From assembly GCA_003254885.1 (NCBI GenBank), contig QANT01009155.1:1-25916 (forward strand): a stretch of DNA of 25,916 bases, in the 5' to 3' direction. The first letter of the stretch is position 1. Every line of letters begins with the position of its first letter. The stretch is from Purshia tridentata (Eukaryota > Streptophyta > Magnoliopsida > Rosales > Rosaceae). Below the pieces are notes generated by a model. That model was not told the DNA's origin. It worked only from the letters and a program-made list of their open reading frames with translations, and ran no database searches. A program made the translations under genes and the position numbers. Of this stretch, positions 1-9,700 are shown in pieces.

Positions 1-360
1 TGTGTGTTTAGTATTTGATTTATTTAGTTGGCATTTTTTTGTGTTTATGTTGATTTTTAACATTGTTGAATGTGTTTGTTTTGGATTTATTGTTGATTAT
101 CCTATTTTAGTTTTGTTGTTTATTGTGGTATTTTTACATTTTTCATATAATTTTTGTTTTGGTCATTTGTAGTTTGTGAATTAAGTTGGATTTTTCAATT
201 AAAATTGGTTTCAAATTTTGTGCGTTGTAGATTTGCAGGATCGCATGTTTATGAATTTGTTCGACTTATGATTTCGTTGGAGGTAAATTGTTTATCGATT
301 AAGTTTAAGATGTTATTTAGATTAACCTTGTTATTTAAATTTAAAAATTGATATTAATTA
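1..360. other. T-rich noncoding DNA at left edge
   Basis: The plus strand is strongly T-rich, like plant intron sequence. There is one possible exon-like stretch: an acceptor-like TTGTAG near 230 and a donor-like GAGGTAAAT near 285. The short open frame across it has no recognisable domain, so I do not call a gene. It may be the interior of the CACTA element whose end lies at 2065, but that is inference. Confidence 0.3.
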
Positions 361-909
361 AACAATTTTCTTAGATTTCCTTATAATTTTGTTTAGTTTA
401 TTTATTAAATTTAATTATTGTTATAATAGATAGTTATTTTGGTTCAATTTGATATTTATGTATATTTATTTTGTATAGATAAATTTAATCTCAAGAAAAA
501 AAATTGATATTTTGCATTTATTTATTCGGGTCATGATATGCACCTCAGTTTTCTTTTCATTTCGGTTTTCATATATATATGCAAAGCTAAGCATTTCGAC
601 TTTCGTTTTGATAAGACTGGTATTAAGTTAACGCAATCTAATCCTGTTTTTAGACGTACATGTTCACGAACGATTGACTAACTCAAATATAATTTACATT
701 TTTTTAATTTGTGTAATTAATACAAATATTTATTATTTTATTAATAAATTTTTTTATAGGTTAATTGACTTTAAATACCAAATTTCAATAATTTTTTAGT
801 TTAGGTACCAAAATTTAATAGCATTTTAGATTAGGTACTAGTTGAAAAGTCAAACATAATAATATAGTAAAGGGCACTATAATTCACAAACATTACATCA
901 CATGCCACT

Positions 910-941
<32 letters not shown>

Positions 942-1544
942 TACATCCATACTATTACATTAATTTATACTATATTGTATTAAAACTAAAAAAAATAATC
1001 CAATCACATCTTAACTATGACTGTCTATAATTTAGTTGTGATTGTCTTGGTAAGTTGAAAAAGACAACTCCCACCACTATACTAAGTATTATTTTGAATA
1101 AAAGTATTGATTTAACTTCTATTTATATTATATTGTAATACAATTTCTCTTAAAAAAAATTTCAATTCAGTCACAACCTAATTGTGACTGTATCACATTT
1201 TAGCTGTGACTGTCATTCAGTCATAACTGAATTTGAAGTTGAGTGTCGTACAGTCACAACTAAAACTAAAGTTGGGACTATATTAACTAATTTATAAGAC
1301 AATAAAAAAGTATCAAGGACAATTTTATCAAAACTTTATAAATTTTATCTAAGACCCATCATATGTGGGCCAAAGGACAATAGAAGGGCAAATTTGTCAA
1401 ACAAATAAAGCCCAAAACAAATGAGTTGTAAATTTGTGACCTATTCTAAAAATCAAGTTCATTAATTAGTAACCAAACCTAAAAATTATGAGCAAAACTG
1501 ATTTTGTAAAAAAGTATTGAAACTCGGTATTTAATCCTAAATTT
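361..1544. other. AT-rich noncoding region with (AT)n tract and GTGACTGT-type motifs
   Basis: I see no gene here. The stretch contains an (AT)n microsatellite at about 914-942. A cluster of CAGTCACAA / TTGTGACTG motifs in both orientations lies at about 1168-1260, and one pair forms a perfect 9-bp-stem hairpin at 1168-1190. Everything else is low-complexity AT-rich sequence. It may be internal to the left CACTA element or a separate decayed repeat; I cannot decide. Confidence 0.4.
1168..1190. repeat. Short perfect inverted repeat (hairpin)
   Basis: CAGTCACAA, a five-base loop CCTAA, then TTGTGACTG: a perfect 9-bp inverted repeat. Single arms recur nearby, with GTGACTG near 1205 and CAGTCACAA near 1253. 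This could be a subterminal motif array of a transposon. No function is implied. Confidence 0.6.
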
Positions 1545-2065
1545 CTATTTTTTTTAAAAAAAAAGGTTTTGGGCGACGAACTGTGTTGTTGCCCAAAGAC
1601 CTTTGAGAGAAATAATTTTGTAGTCGCCCAAAGCATACGATTTTTTTGTGAAAAATTGACCAAAACTAAATTTGGGGCAACAAATTTTGATATTAGTCGC
1701 CCAAAGCTTTTAGGGCGACTAAATGTTTCGTTGCTCGAAGCTGTGTGAAGCGACGATATTTGTTTTTCCGCCTAAAGTCCATTTAGGGCGATGAATTTGG
1801 TCGTCACTCTATATCTTTAGGGCGACGAAATATTAATCTCGTTGCCCAAAGTTGTTTGGGCATCAAATTTAATTGTCGTCCAACGCTTATTTGTCATTGC
1901 CTTAAGGTCATTTAGGGTGACGCATATCAGTTTTTGTCGCCCTAATGTTTGAGCGGCCATGCTGTGGCGATGAGTTGGTTTTGTTGCTTAAAACATAGGG
2001 CACCGAAATATAGCTTGGGGCGACGAGCTTGGGGTTCGTCGCCCAAAGCCTTTCCTGTTGTAGTG
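1545..2065 (+). mobile_element. CACTA (En/Spm-type) transposon terminus with subterminal repeats
   Basis: The sequence ends at 2065 in GCCTTTCCTGTTGTAGTG, whose reverse complement begins CACTACAACAGGAAAGGC. This is the CACTA terminal signature. Inside the end lie about 500 bp of short repeats around GGGCGACGAA and its complement TTCGTCGCCC, in both orientations. Arrays of this kind are typical CACTA subterminal regions, where transposase binds. The bases after the end are ACT, a possible 3-bp target duplication, but no partner end preceded by ACT is visible to the left, so the element extends out of the window or is truncated. A second end with the same subterminal motif starts at 25247 and faces the other way. 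Confidence 0.8.
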
Positions 2066-3235
2066 ACTTATACTTGTTTTAAAGCTCTGCATCTTTTTTT
2101 TACAATCATATAAACTTTATTCAAATCGGAGCTATAAAACTTGAAATAAAAAGATCACAAAGTAAGCTATCTAAACTGTCATTTTTCCAAAAATTTTCCA
2201 AATTTTTCTTTAGCTTTCGACTCCATTTTAATACCTCAAAACTAGATGAAATTTAGCAATCTTATACTCATTTTAAAGCTAGTAACATCATCTGTACAAC
2301 CATATAAAGATCATTTAAAATGGACAGTTAAAACGCTAGATTATTGGCCTCAAACTAAGCCATACAAAACTGTGAATCTTTTGGAAAAATTTCTTGATTT
2401 TTCTCATTTCTTTGTTTTTCATTTTCTTTCATTTTTAAACCACAAAACAAGTTTCTAGGTCTATAATAAGGTTATAAAGACTTACTTTTAATTTTACAAC
2501 ATTAAACAAGATGTATAAACAAAAATTTAAAATAAAAGTTTTAAAAGAAAATTTGATAAGAACATCCACGGTTCCTTGAGCTCACCTTCCTTTCTACTCT
2601 CTGAAGTTAAATATAGGCTAAATGATGTGACTCTTATAGTAAAAGAAAGACCACAAAGACTAAAAGATGTGAGTTTAAGTAAAGTCTAAACAACTAAGAA
2701 GGATGAATAACAACTAAGATGTGAATTTTCGTCATTCCTGGTTTTTTGAGTTTTCTTGTCTTGTTTATCTCACTAGGATCTTTTCTTGAATAACAAGGGG
2801 AGGGAGAAGCCAAACAGAAAATCTTCAAAAACAAACTTCCAAGGATTGTGATGGCTCAGATTCAATCATACTTCTAGCTCTCTCTCTCCTTGCTTAAGGG
2901 TGCTCTTAAGCTCACACCACCTTCTCATTTATAGGCCAACTTATTGGTTCAAGTAACTAATCAGTTGCCCCTTCTAGTTATGGTAACATAGGCTTAATTG
3001 ATGACTCATCCCTCTAAACAAAACATAACCCTTGATCATTGGATTATGTGTGCTTGTGTGAGAGAGCGATGGACGTTGGTGTTTATTATAAATTTTTTTT
3101 TTTGACAAAGAGAGGTTGGGCTTTTGGCTAGAAACCAATTCTTCAGTTGGCCTAAATGAAAGTAGTCCAAGGTTGTGGTCTTTGAAGGCCAAATTATTAT
3201 TATTATTTTATTATATATATTTTAGAGACATTACA
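2066..3235 (-). mobile_element. Ty3/gypsy-type LTR (3' LTR of a minus-strand element)
   Basis: On the minus strand the LTR begins TGTAATGTCTCTAA at 3235. It is preceded by a polypurine tract (plus-strand complement at 3236-3259), which fixes this as the 3' LTR of an element whose pol remnant lies just to the right. The sequence style resembles LTRs of plant chromoviruses (Tekay/Del). The far end is uncertain. A CA-ending boundary is possible at 2554 (plus-strand TGATAAGAAC), but the DNA from about 2100 to 2553 has the same character, and the LTR may instead have been cut by the CACTA insertion ending at 2065. No coding capacity is seen. Confidence 0.6.
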
Positions 3236-3259
3236 TTCTACCCACCTTAAAAGAAATTT
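3236..3259 (-). other. Polypurine tract of the gypsy element
   Basis: Read on the minus strand, the segment is an A/G-rich run ending AAGGTGGGTAGAA directly before the LTR start TGTAATG. In this class of retrotransposon such a tract primes plus-strand DNA synthesis. Its position between the pol remnant and the LTR supports the orientation assigned. Confidence 0.65.
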
Positions 3260-3790
3260 CGTCCTCAAAATTTAAACATACCTGTGTCAATAAACATATC
3301 TAGTTATTTCCTGCGCATCTCTGATTCTAACTCCCACATAGCTTCTTCTACATTCCCATGTTGCCATAAAATCTTGACTAATAGAATAGTCTATGTTGTT
3401 GAGATATTATTTTGTAATTAATTCTTTACTTGCCATAAATGTATCTCCTATGTTAACTAGGATTGTTTGTATCCCTATATATTGTTTTACTTCCTTCAGA
3501 GAAGAATAGAATATTGAAAATTCTCATACACAAATTCTGAGTTGGTATCAGAGCCAAATCCTAATTCCAAAACCCTAAACTTGTTCTTTGTGATCAAGTA
3601 TCTGAATTGGTCGATCTTCAAAAGATGCTTGTTTGCCGATGCTGAGTTCTCCCCAATCCAAAACATGTGTTGGATCCGATTCATATTTCTGAAGCACAGA
3701 TATATGGAAAACATTGTGTATACTAGTGAGTTGGGGAGCTAATGCTAATTTGTAAGCTACCTCCCTAAAGTAGGGTATTCAAAATGGAGT
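3260..3790 (-). pseudogene. Ty3/gypsy pol 3' end remnant (chromodomain region), interrupted
   Basis: Minus-strand translation of 3260-3393 gives a degenerate stretch resembling the C-terminal chromodomain region of plant Ty3/gypsy chromoviruses, with the pattern KILWQHGNVEEAMWELESEM. It has a premature stop shortly after. The upstream part of the same protein is recognisable at about 3589-3790, where residues MFSIYLCFRNM and HMFWIGE match the conserved region that precedes the chromodomain in this family. The two parts are separated by a foreign copia-type LTR (about 3394-3588). Stops and the interruption make this a dead fragment. Most of the element (gag, protease, RT, RNase H, most of integrase and the 5' LTR) is absent. 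Confidence 0.7.
3394..3588 (+). mobile_element. Copia-type LTR with primer-binding site, nested in the gypsy remnant
   Basis: The insert begins TGTTGTTGAGATATT (TG at 3394 or 3397). After about 150 bp comes TGGTATCAGAGCC at 3543-3555, the standard plant retrotransposon primer-binding site complementary to the 3' end of initiator methionine tRNA. About 30 bp later the gypsy pol remnant resumes. The insert is therefore one LTR plus PBS with almost no internal domain. It could be a copia element with a large internal deletion or a TRIM-like miniature element that lost its second LTR. No second LTR or clear target duplication was seen. Boundaries are approximate. Confidence 0.65.
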
Positions 3791-4130
3791 TATATCTAAA
3801 AGACCCTTAACTTTTTAGTTTATAGATTAGGTCTAATTTCAAAAATTACAACGACCTAGTATTAAAACACCACTAAAGCCAATTTGTCATTGTCATTAAT
3901 AATAGTAAACTGAATTAAATTCATAAATTTTAGAGATTTAGTTGATTCATTTTTATGATTGAATGCAATAAATCTATTCATAATTAATTCAAATCAACAC
4001 ACACAAAAATTATGTATGTACATAAAATAATACGAAACAACCTAAGAAACTACTACCTAGCTTTCATTCTCATCAACTACATTAAAGAATTGCTCTTTCA
4101 GTTTCTATTAGGAGTAACATTGCGCTACCT
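3791..4130. other. AT-rich spacer without recognised features
   Basis: No open frame, RNA gene or repeat structure is evident between the gypsy remnant and the MITE that begins at 4134. Confidence 0.5.
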
Positions 4131-4133
4131 TTC

Positions 4134-4436
4134 GGCCTCGTTTGGTGTCTAGAATTGGATTAAAGGATAAATGGTAAATTCATGTGTATTTAAGGAAAAA
4201 GATGGAGTGTTTTTCTAACTTAAAGGAAGAAGAGGGAAAGAATATGGCTTAGCTACAAGGAAAATATTATCCTTGCTAATCCCCACCATTTTGAGGGGAT
4301 TGGAAATGATAACTTTTCTTCATAATTTATCTATTTTATTCCCATATTCTTTCTTCAACTTAGAAATTTCTTCTTCAAATACACATAAATTTACTACTTA
4401 TCCTTTTTAATCCAATCCTAGACACCAAACGAGGCC
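4134..4436. mobile_element. MITE, PIF/Harbinger (Tourist)-like, 303 bp
   Basis: The two ends are inverted repeats. The left arm starts GGCCTCGTTTGGTGTCTAG, and the reverse complement of the right arm starts with the same 19 bases. Similarity continues for about 60 bp with few mismatches, and the whole element is close to palindromic. It is flanked by the 3-bp direct repeat TTC at 4131-4133 and 4437-4439. A 3-bp target duplication and GGCC-type ends fit Tourist-like elements, although the preferred target of that group is TTA/TAA, so the superfamily is tentative. There is no coding capacity. Confidence 0.85.
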
Positions 4437-4639
4437 TTCATTCTTTCATGTTAGACCAAGGTAGCTTTTAAGCTTGACAAATAAAAGTCATCATTATTAG
4501 CAATCAACCAAGTTTGATCTCTCCTCCTTGTACTAGCTTGCTTATCGACAAGATTACTGACCTTTTGTTTACGTAGATGTCTGCAAAAATTACATTCCAA
4601 CAACAAATGCTCCCAATTTATTTTGGCTATAAGCACAAA

Positions 4640-5046
4640 TATATATATATATATATATGGGCCCCTTCAAGTGTGGGATTCCACATTTAAGCTTACTTGT
4701 GGAATCCTTCGTGGGCCCACTCCATATTGTATTTCAATAATCAAAACCGTCTACTTTTTTTTGTCTTCATTAAAGGATCGTGTTTGCAAAAACTTAAATT
4801 AATTGGAAACCATTTGACCATTGATTAAATCATCACAATTTTAAGTGTTTATCGAAATATTTTGTTCGTCTATTTATTTGATCAAAGTTTGATAGCTTAA
4901 TGGTTTCTGATTTGCTTAATTTTCTATAAGAATGATCTTTGAATATAAACTTAAGAAATAAACAGTTTAGTCGTTTAAATATAATATGAAATGGTACCCC
5001 ATGAGAGATCCCATATTTCACTTGAATAAGCCTGTATATATATTAG
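4640..5046. mobile_element. MITE-like element bounded by TA-rich tracts, with a 60-bp hairpin at its left end
   Basis: An (AT)n tract at about 4640-4657 leads into GGGCCCCTTCAAGTG. On the right, the reverse complement of the sequence before the TA-rich tract at about 5034 reads GGCTTATTCAAGTG, giving imperfect terminal inverted repeats. Inside the left end, 4659-4718 folds on itself: GGGCCC at both ends and GGATTCCAC paired with GTGGAATCC. The layout, a noncoding unit sitting in TA microsatellite, resembles the Micron-type MITEs described in rice. That assignment is inference. Confidence 0.45.
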
Positions 5047-5228
5047 ATGGTATAAAGATGTCTTTATATCTAGAATCATGCTAAGGGAAGATAGTAATCA
5101 ACCTTTTTGGTGATTCTAAGTCTTGGTTTAAAATTTCAAAATTGATTTGAAATGGTTTATTTATAGTTAATAATTCTGGGTTTAAAGCAGGGGTAACTTC
5201 AAAATCGAAGTTTGATCTTCATCTGCAA

Positions 5229-5232
<4 letters not shown>

Positions 5233-5265
<33 letters not shown>

Positions 5266-5472
5266 GGATTTTATCAGGTGAGGATGACTGCATTTTTTTA
5301 ATTTTATAGATGCCGACACATTGCCGACACAGTGATCAACACAGATGATGTGCTGCAGCAAGTTCTGGAATTGTGTGTTGACATATTGTCTACTCCGTGT
5401 CGGCACTGTGTCAGCATCTGCAAATTCTAAAAAATGCAGTCATCCTCTCTAGAGAAGGACTATATATATATA
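5233..5472. mobile_element. MITE-like inverted-repeat element inside (TA)n microsatellite
   Basis: About 30 bp of (AT)n at 5233-5262 precede the unit and a shorter TA tract at about 5460-5472 follows it. The arms at 5280-5319 and 5408-5447 are inverted repeats: both read GAGGATGACTGCATTTTTT and continue to GATGC-GACAC with a few mismatches and small indels. The loop has further GCCGACAC/GTGTCGGC pairing. No coding capacity. As with the element at 4640, the TA-tract flanks suggest a Micron-like MITE family. Confidence 0.6.
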
Positions 5473-6719
5473 AGGTGAGAATTAGTGAACATGGAAATAT
5501 CCAAATTAAGTAAAAAAAGGCATAACACATTAGCACCCTGAAATACTGATAGTATCTTATAGTTTTTTTTTCTCTTGAATTTAATTTTCTTATACTGATA
5601 CAAACAAATAAAACAATTCAATCACTCTACATCCACACAACATACATGACTTAATGTGAACTGTTCAATTTGCACAACATACCTGAATCCTGAGGTGCAA
5701 TTTGCTTCAAGTTGCACATTAGGAAGAAAGAAAATTGACACACATGTACCATCAATTTGTTCACCAAATAATGTAACGTACATTTTTCATTTATTCAAAT
5801 TTTGGTCCACTCAAACTTATTTATTTTAAATAAATATATAACATGTATACAAAGTTACAAACACATCATTTAATGAAAAATTATTAGGATAAACATATGG
5901 TGGAGAGAGCTTGCTCTCCAAGATTGATCGACCTGCATAAGAAAAGGACCCAATGTATAAGACAAAGACCCAAAGTAGACCTCTGATCCGTAATAATGAA
6001 TGTAGATTTTAGATGAAGTTGCACATCCCAAACAAAGAAAACTAACCACATGTGTATATTCTATGTCATGAATTAATTCATCTTAAGAATGCAATTTCCT
6101 TTTGTCATGAATTCATCTTAAGAATGCATGCAAATTTCCAGTTCCATCTCCTTTTTGGGAACTCTTATGTCAATTACTAAGCATTTGCTTTAGCTCACTA
6201 AGCAAAGTCCAACTCATATAATCCCTCCACCATATACTACGGATTTGGAGGCAAATTTGGGTTGAATTGTTTGGCAGCTTTGGCCTGCATGATTACAAAG
6301 TTGTAGTTTTGCAAAAAAATTTATTAAAAAAAAAAAAAACAGGAAAAGAAAAGGAGAAACATGATAGGAGAATGTGATGGATGCCTCCAAGTAGAAAGTA
6401 CTGGTTCATTTCACATATGAAACTAATATTGAAAACTCAAAAGTATCTAGTATAAGAACACCAAAGCTAGGCATTTCAGGTTGAATGAAACATAATTTTA
6501 TATAAATTTACACCTACAGTAGATACTTAGACACATCCATATGCATGTCTTTGGCTACTGAGTTTTTATTATGTAACCTTCAATCTTAGTTATGCTACTG
6601 CAATCTTAACCTAATGTTCTTAACAAATAAATGAATGATTCTTATCACAAGATTTTTAATCATGTGATTATTTCAACATAGAAAAATTATCATTTTGGGA
6701 TTAAAGACTACAACATATT
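5473..6719. other. Noncoding region downstream of the NB-LRR gene
   Basis: There is no gene here. The right part (about 6300-6719) would contain the 3' untranslated region of the minus-strand NB-LRR gene. A short imperfect tandem duplication lies at 6064-6139, and an A-tract lies at about 6326-6341. A small hairpin around GGAGAGAGCTTGCTCTCC sits near 5900. Otherwise AT-rich and featureless. Confidence 0.5.
6064..6139. repeat. Short tandem duplication, unit about 37 bp
   Basis: Two adjacent copies start TGTCATGAATT and end GCAATTTCC / GCAAATTTCC (6064-6099 and 6103-6139), sharing TCATCTTAAGAATGC. They differ by small indels. Probably replication slippage; no function is implied. Confidence 0.75.
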
Positions 6720-9700
6720 TTACACAAAACCACTTGTTAGTGGACATCCCAAATTTTCAAAATTTTGAAGCATCTTTGGTTGTTCCTCTTCCATAAAGGT
6801 TTGAAGTTTGTCACATTCTGATATTTCAAGATTATCCAGAAAGGTGAGATTATTCAGCCTTTTGGGAAGGACTTTAAGATTTGGCAGTCGCTGAAGTTGA
6901 AGAAAGGATAAACTGGCTGGCAAAAACCAGTCCTCTGGAAAAGACACCAGCCCTTGACAACCACCAAAGGCAAGGTTGGTGAGACAAGTGAGTCTGTGCA
7001 GCCCCCACTCGAATGAAGGCTTCAGATTCTCACAATCCAAGACTGACAGTGAGAATAGATTGGCTGGCAATCCACCCTCTGGAAACGACTCAAGATTAGA
7101 GCAACTTGCTATGCATAGTTCTTGAAGAGATGTGAGATTGTACATACGATTTGGCAGGGACTTGAGGCTTGTACAATCGGAAATTCTAATTGATTGCAGC
7201 ATGGAGCTTGGCAGGCCAAATTCCGTGATAGACAGGAGAAGTGGACACTCAGTAATTTCCAAATGATTGAGATGCATAAGGTTGTGTAGGCCTTCAGGTA
7301 AGAACTGGAGGTTGGCGCAGTTGTTGATGATGAGTTGTTTAAGGTTCATGACTATACCAGATGCTACTTCAGGGAGACCAAAAGTACCTTTCGGAAAGGA
7401 TGTAACAGAATGACACCCGGAAATCTTAAGAAATTCAAGGGAACTATTGTTGTGAATCATGTTCTTTGGAAGGGACTCCAAATTTGTGCAGTTTTGGATT
7501 TCGAGATCTTTGAGTGTGCTTGGAAGCTCGCCTCTTGGTAAAGATTTCAGAGAAGAGCAACCTTCAATCACTAAGTACTGAAGTGGAAAGGACAACTTGT
7601 CACTGTTCTGCATCTTCCACTCGGGTAGGTATTGCAGAGCCTCACAACCCTTTGATTTCAAGGCCTTTAAGTGTGGAAGGCAAGCCTGTTCCTGGAAAAG
7701 ATACAAGTGAGGGACATCTCCACACTTTAAACTCCTTAAGAGACGAAAGTTTGTACAAACACTGTGGCAACTCCTTTAACAATGGACATTCTGAGATTTC
7801 CAAACGCTGGAGGTGCAAGAGATTTTGCAATCCAATCTCGTTAGACAAACTGATGATCTCACTGAGTTGTGCAATCTGTAACTCTTCAAGAGCTGTCAAC
7901 TGTTGTAGAAATCCTTCAAGTAGACATGTCAGCTGGGGAATTTGATGCAAGTGCAAGTAGGTAAGTGAGGAAAGTCCAACTATGCTTTGCAGTACCTTCT
8001 CATTGCACTTTTTAAGTTCCAACTCACGGATTGAAGGGAGCTTGGGTAGTTCTGCTAATTCTTGACATTCGTTTATGTCAAGTATTTGCAGAGAAGGAAA
8101 GAGGATAGGTAATTCCTTCAAGTTGGGACAGGTCCATATAGAAAGTTCGAGGAGCTTAGGGAATTCTCTGCCTTTTTCTAGGCTATTATCAGTTTTTGAA
8201 AGGCTTGGGAGAGCAACCAATTCTTCACAGAACTTTATTCTCATTTCCCTCAAGAAAGAGAAATGTTGTGAGAACTTTCTTAGCTTTGGACAGTGTAAAA
8301 TTTCAATCTTCTGCAGGTGGCAGAAGTCTTCCCTACCTTCAACCCCAGAAGACGACCAATCCTCCCAGTTTATCATGTGCTCAAACTTTAATGTCTCCAA
8401 CGAACGAAATGGAAGGACAGAAGAATAGCAATCCCCATAGAACTCAGCACCTATACTTTTTATCCCCTCCATCCCTTCAACAATGAGATCTTTTAGTGAG
8501 GGTAGTTGCCCAAGTGCTGGTAGTTGTACACACTTCTTGCAATCACCAAGCTTTAAAAATATAATATTGGAGAACAATGGGGACGCAATCCAACTAGGAA
8601 ATTTTGTGCCTCCGTAGTCTTCGATTTTAATGCTTTTTATATTTTGATGAGGTTGCAGCATCTCAAGTACAATCTTTTCAACTCTTTCATTTCTTGAATA
8701 ATCCAAACTCAACTTTGGCTCAATGACATCTTGTTCATAAGCATCCATGGTTTCCTTAAAACTTGGAAATCTTGTAACATTATGAGCTCTGTTGCTGAGA
8801 TCTTCTAGGTTTCTGTCAAGTTGTGGCATGTTAGGAACTTCCTCTTCATCTGCATCAGCGAGTGAATCACCAGAACTGTTACTCCATTGGAACACCAGGT
8901 GATCAAGTTCATTCTTGCCCTTCAGATTAGCCTCCATTGCATCTACAAAGTTCTTAACATTCTGCAGTCCAGAAATGATAAGTTGCCCCTTAAGTTGCGG
9001 CATGTCCCTCAAGTCTGTAATTCCCCATCCACTGTCTCTACCCACCATAAACTTAGACAAGGTTTGGAGATTCTTCAGTCTACACATTTGCGGTGGCATT
9101 TCTTTTAATCTGCTCCCATTTATATGAAGATGACGTAGGCTTCTAAGGTTCCCCATCTCTACTGGCAGCTTAGTGAGGGAGTGACATTCTGTTAATATCA
9201 ATGTTTGTAAATTGCAAAGCATACCCATTGATTCAGGCAACTTTTTGATTGCAGTGCGTGAAAGGTCCAGATAGCGTAGGTGCTTTAAATTGCCTATTGA
9301 ATCTGGCAGTTCAGTAATGCGACAGGCATTGAAAGATAGCACTCGTAGATATCGTAACTTGGGCAGCAGATCACAAGGGACTTTGTTAGCCACATAGCTG
9401 ACTCCAATTCCGTCTGTTGGATCCAGTGGAAGGAAGGTGCGTAAGTACTCAAGTCTGCTGAAGGACTCAAATCTTGTAGTTAACTCACGTTGACGACGTA
9501 TATATGATGAATGACGAGCCTTCTCAAAAGCTTTGTCTTGAATACTATCCTCATCCTCCAATCTGAAGCAGAACTCTCCAGAAACAAACTGAGCTAGCTC
9601 TTTCATGAGGCTGTGCATTACAAATTGTGATCTATTGTGAACTGATTGTTGAAAGAATGATCTGGATACTAGCTCTTGGAAATACTCACCACCCACAGCT

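Noticed and set aside
906..942. CACTACAA at 906 as the left end of the CACTA element ending at 2065
   Set aside because: It runs straight into (AT)n, lacks the subterminal motifs, and is preceded by TGC rather than ACT, so it is not a matching terminus.
3542..3742. Short open frame over the nested LTR/gypsy junction
   Set aside because: It crosses from copia leader into antisense gypsy pol; a chance frame.
4451..4636. 61-codon open frame on the minus strand beside the MITE
   Set aside because: A fragment such as HLLLECNFCRHLRKQK vaguely suggests a LINE or transposase-derived piece, but it is too short and isolated to support a call.
7514..7945. 143-codon open frame opposite the NB-LRR gene
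   Set aside because: Antisense shadow of conserved LRR coding sequence; no domain or codon pattern of its own.
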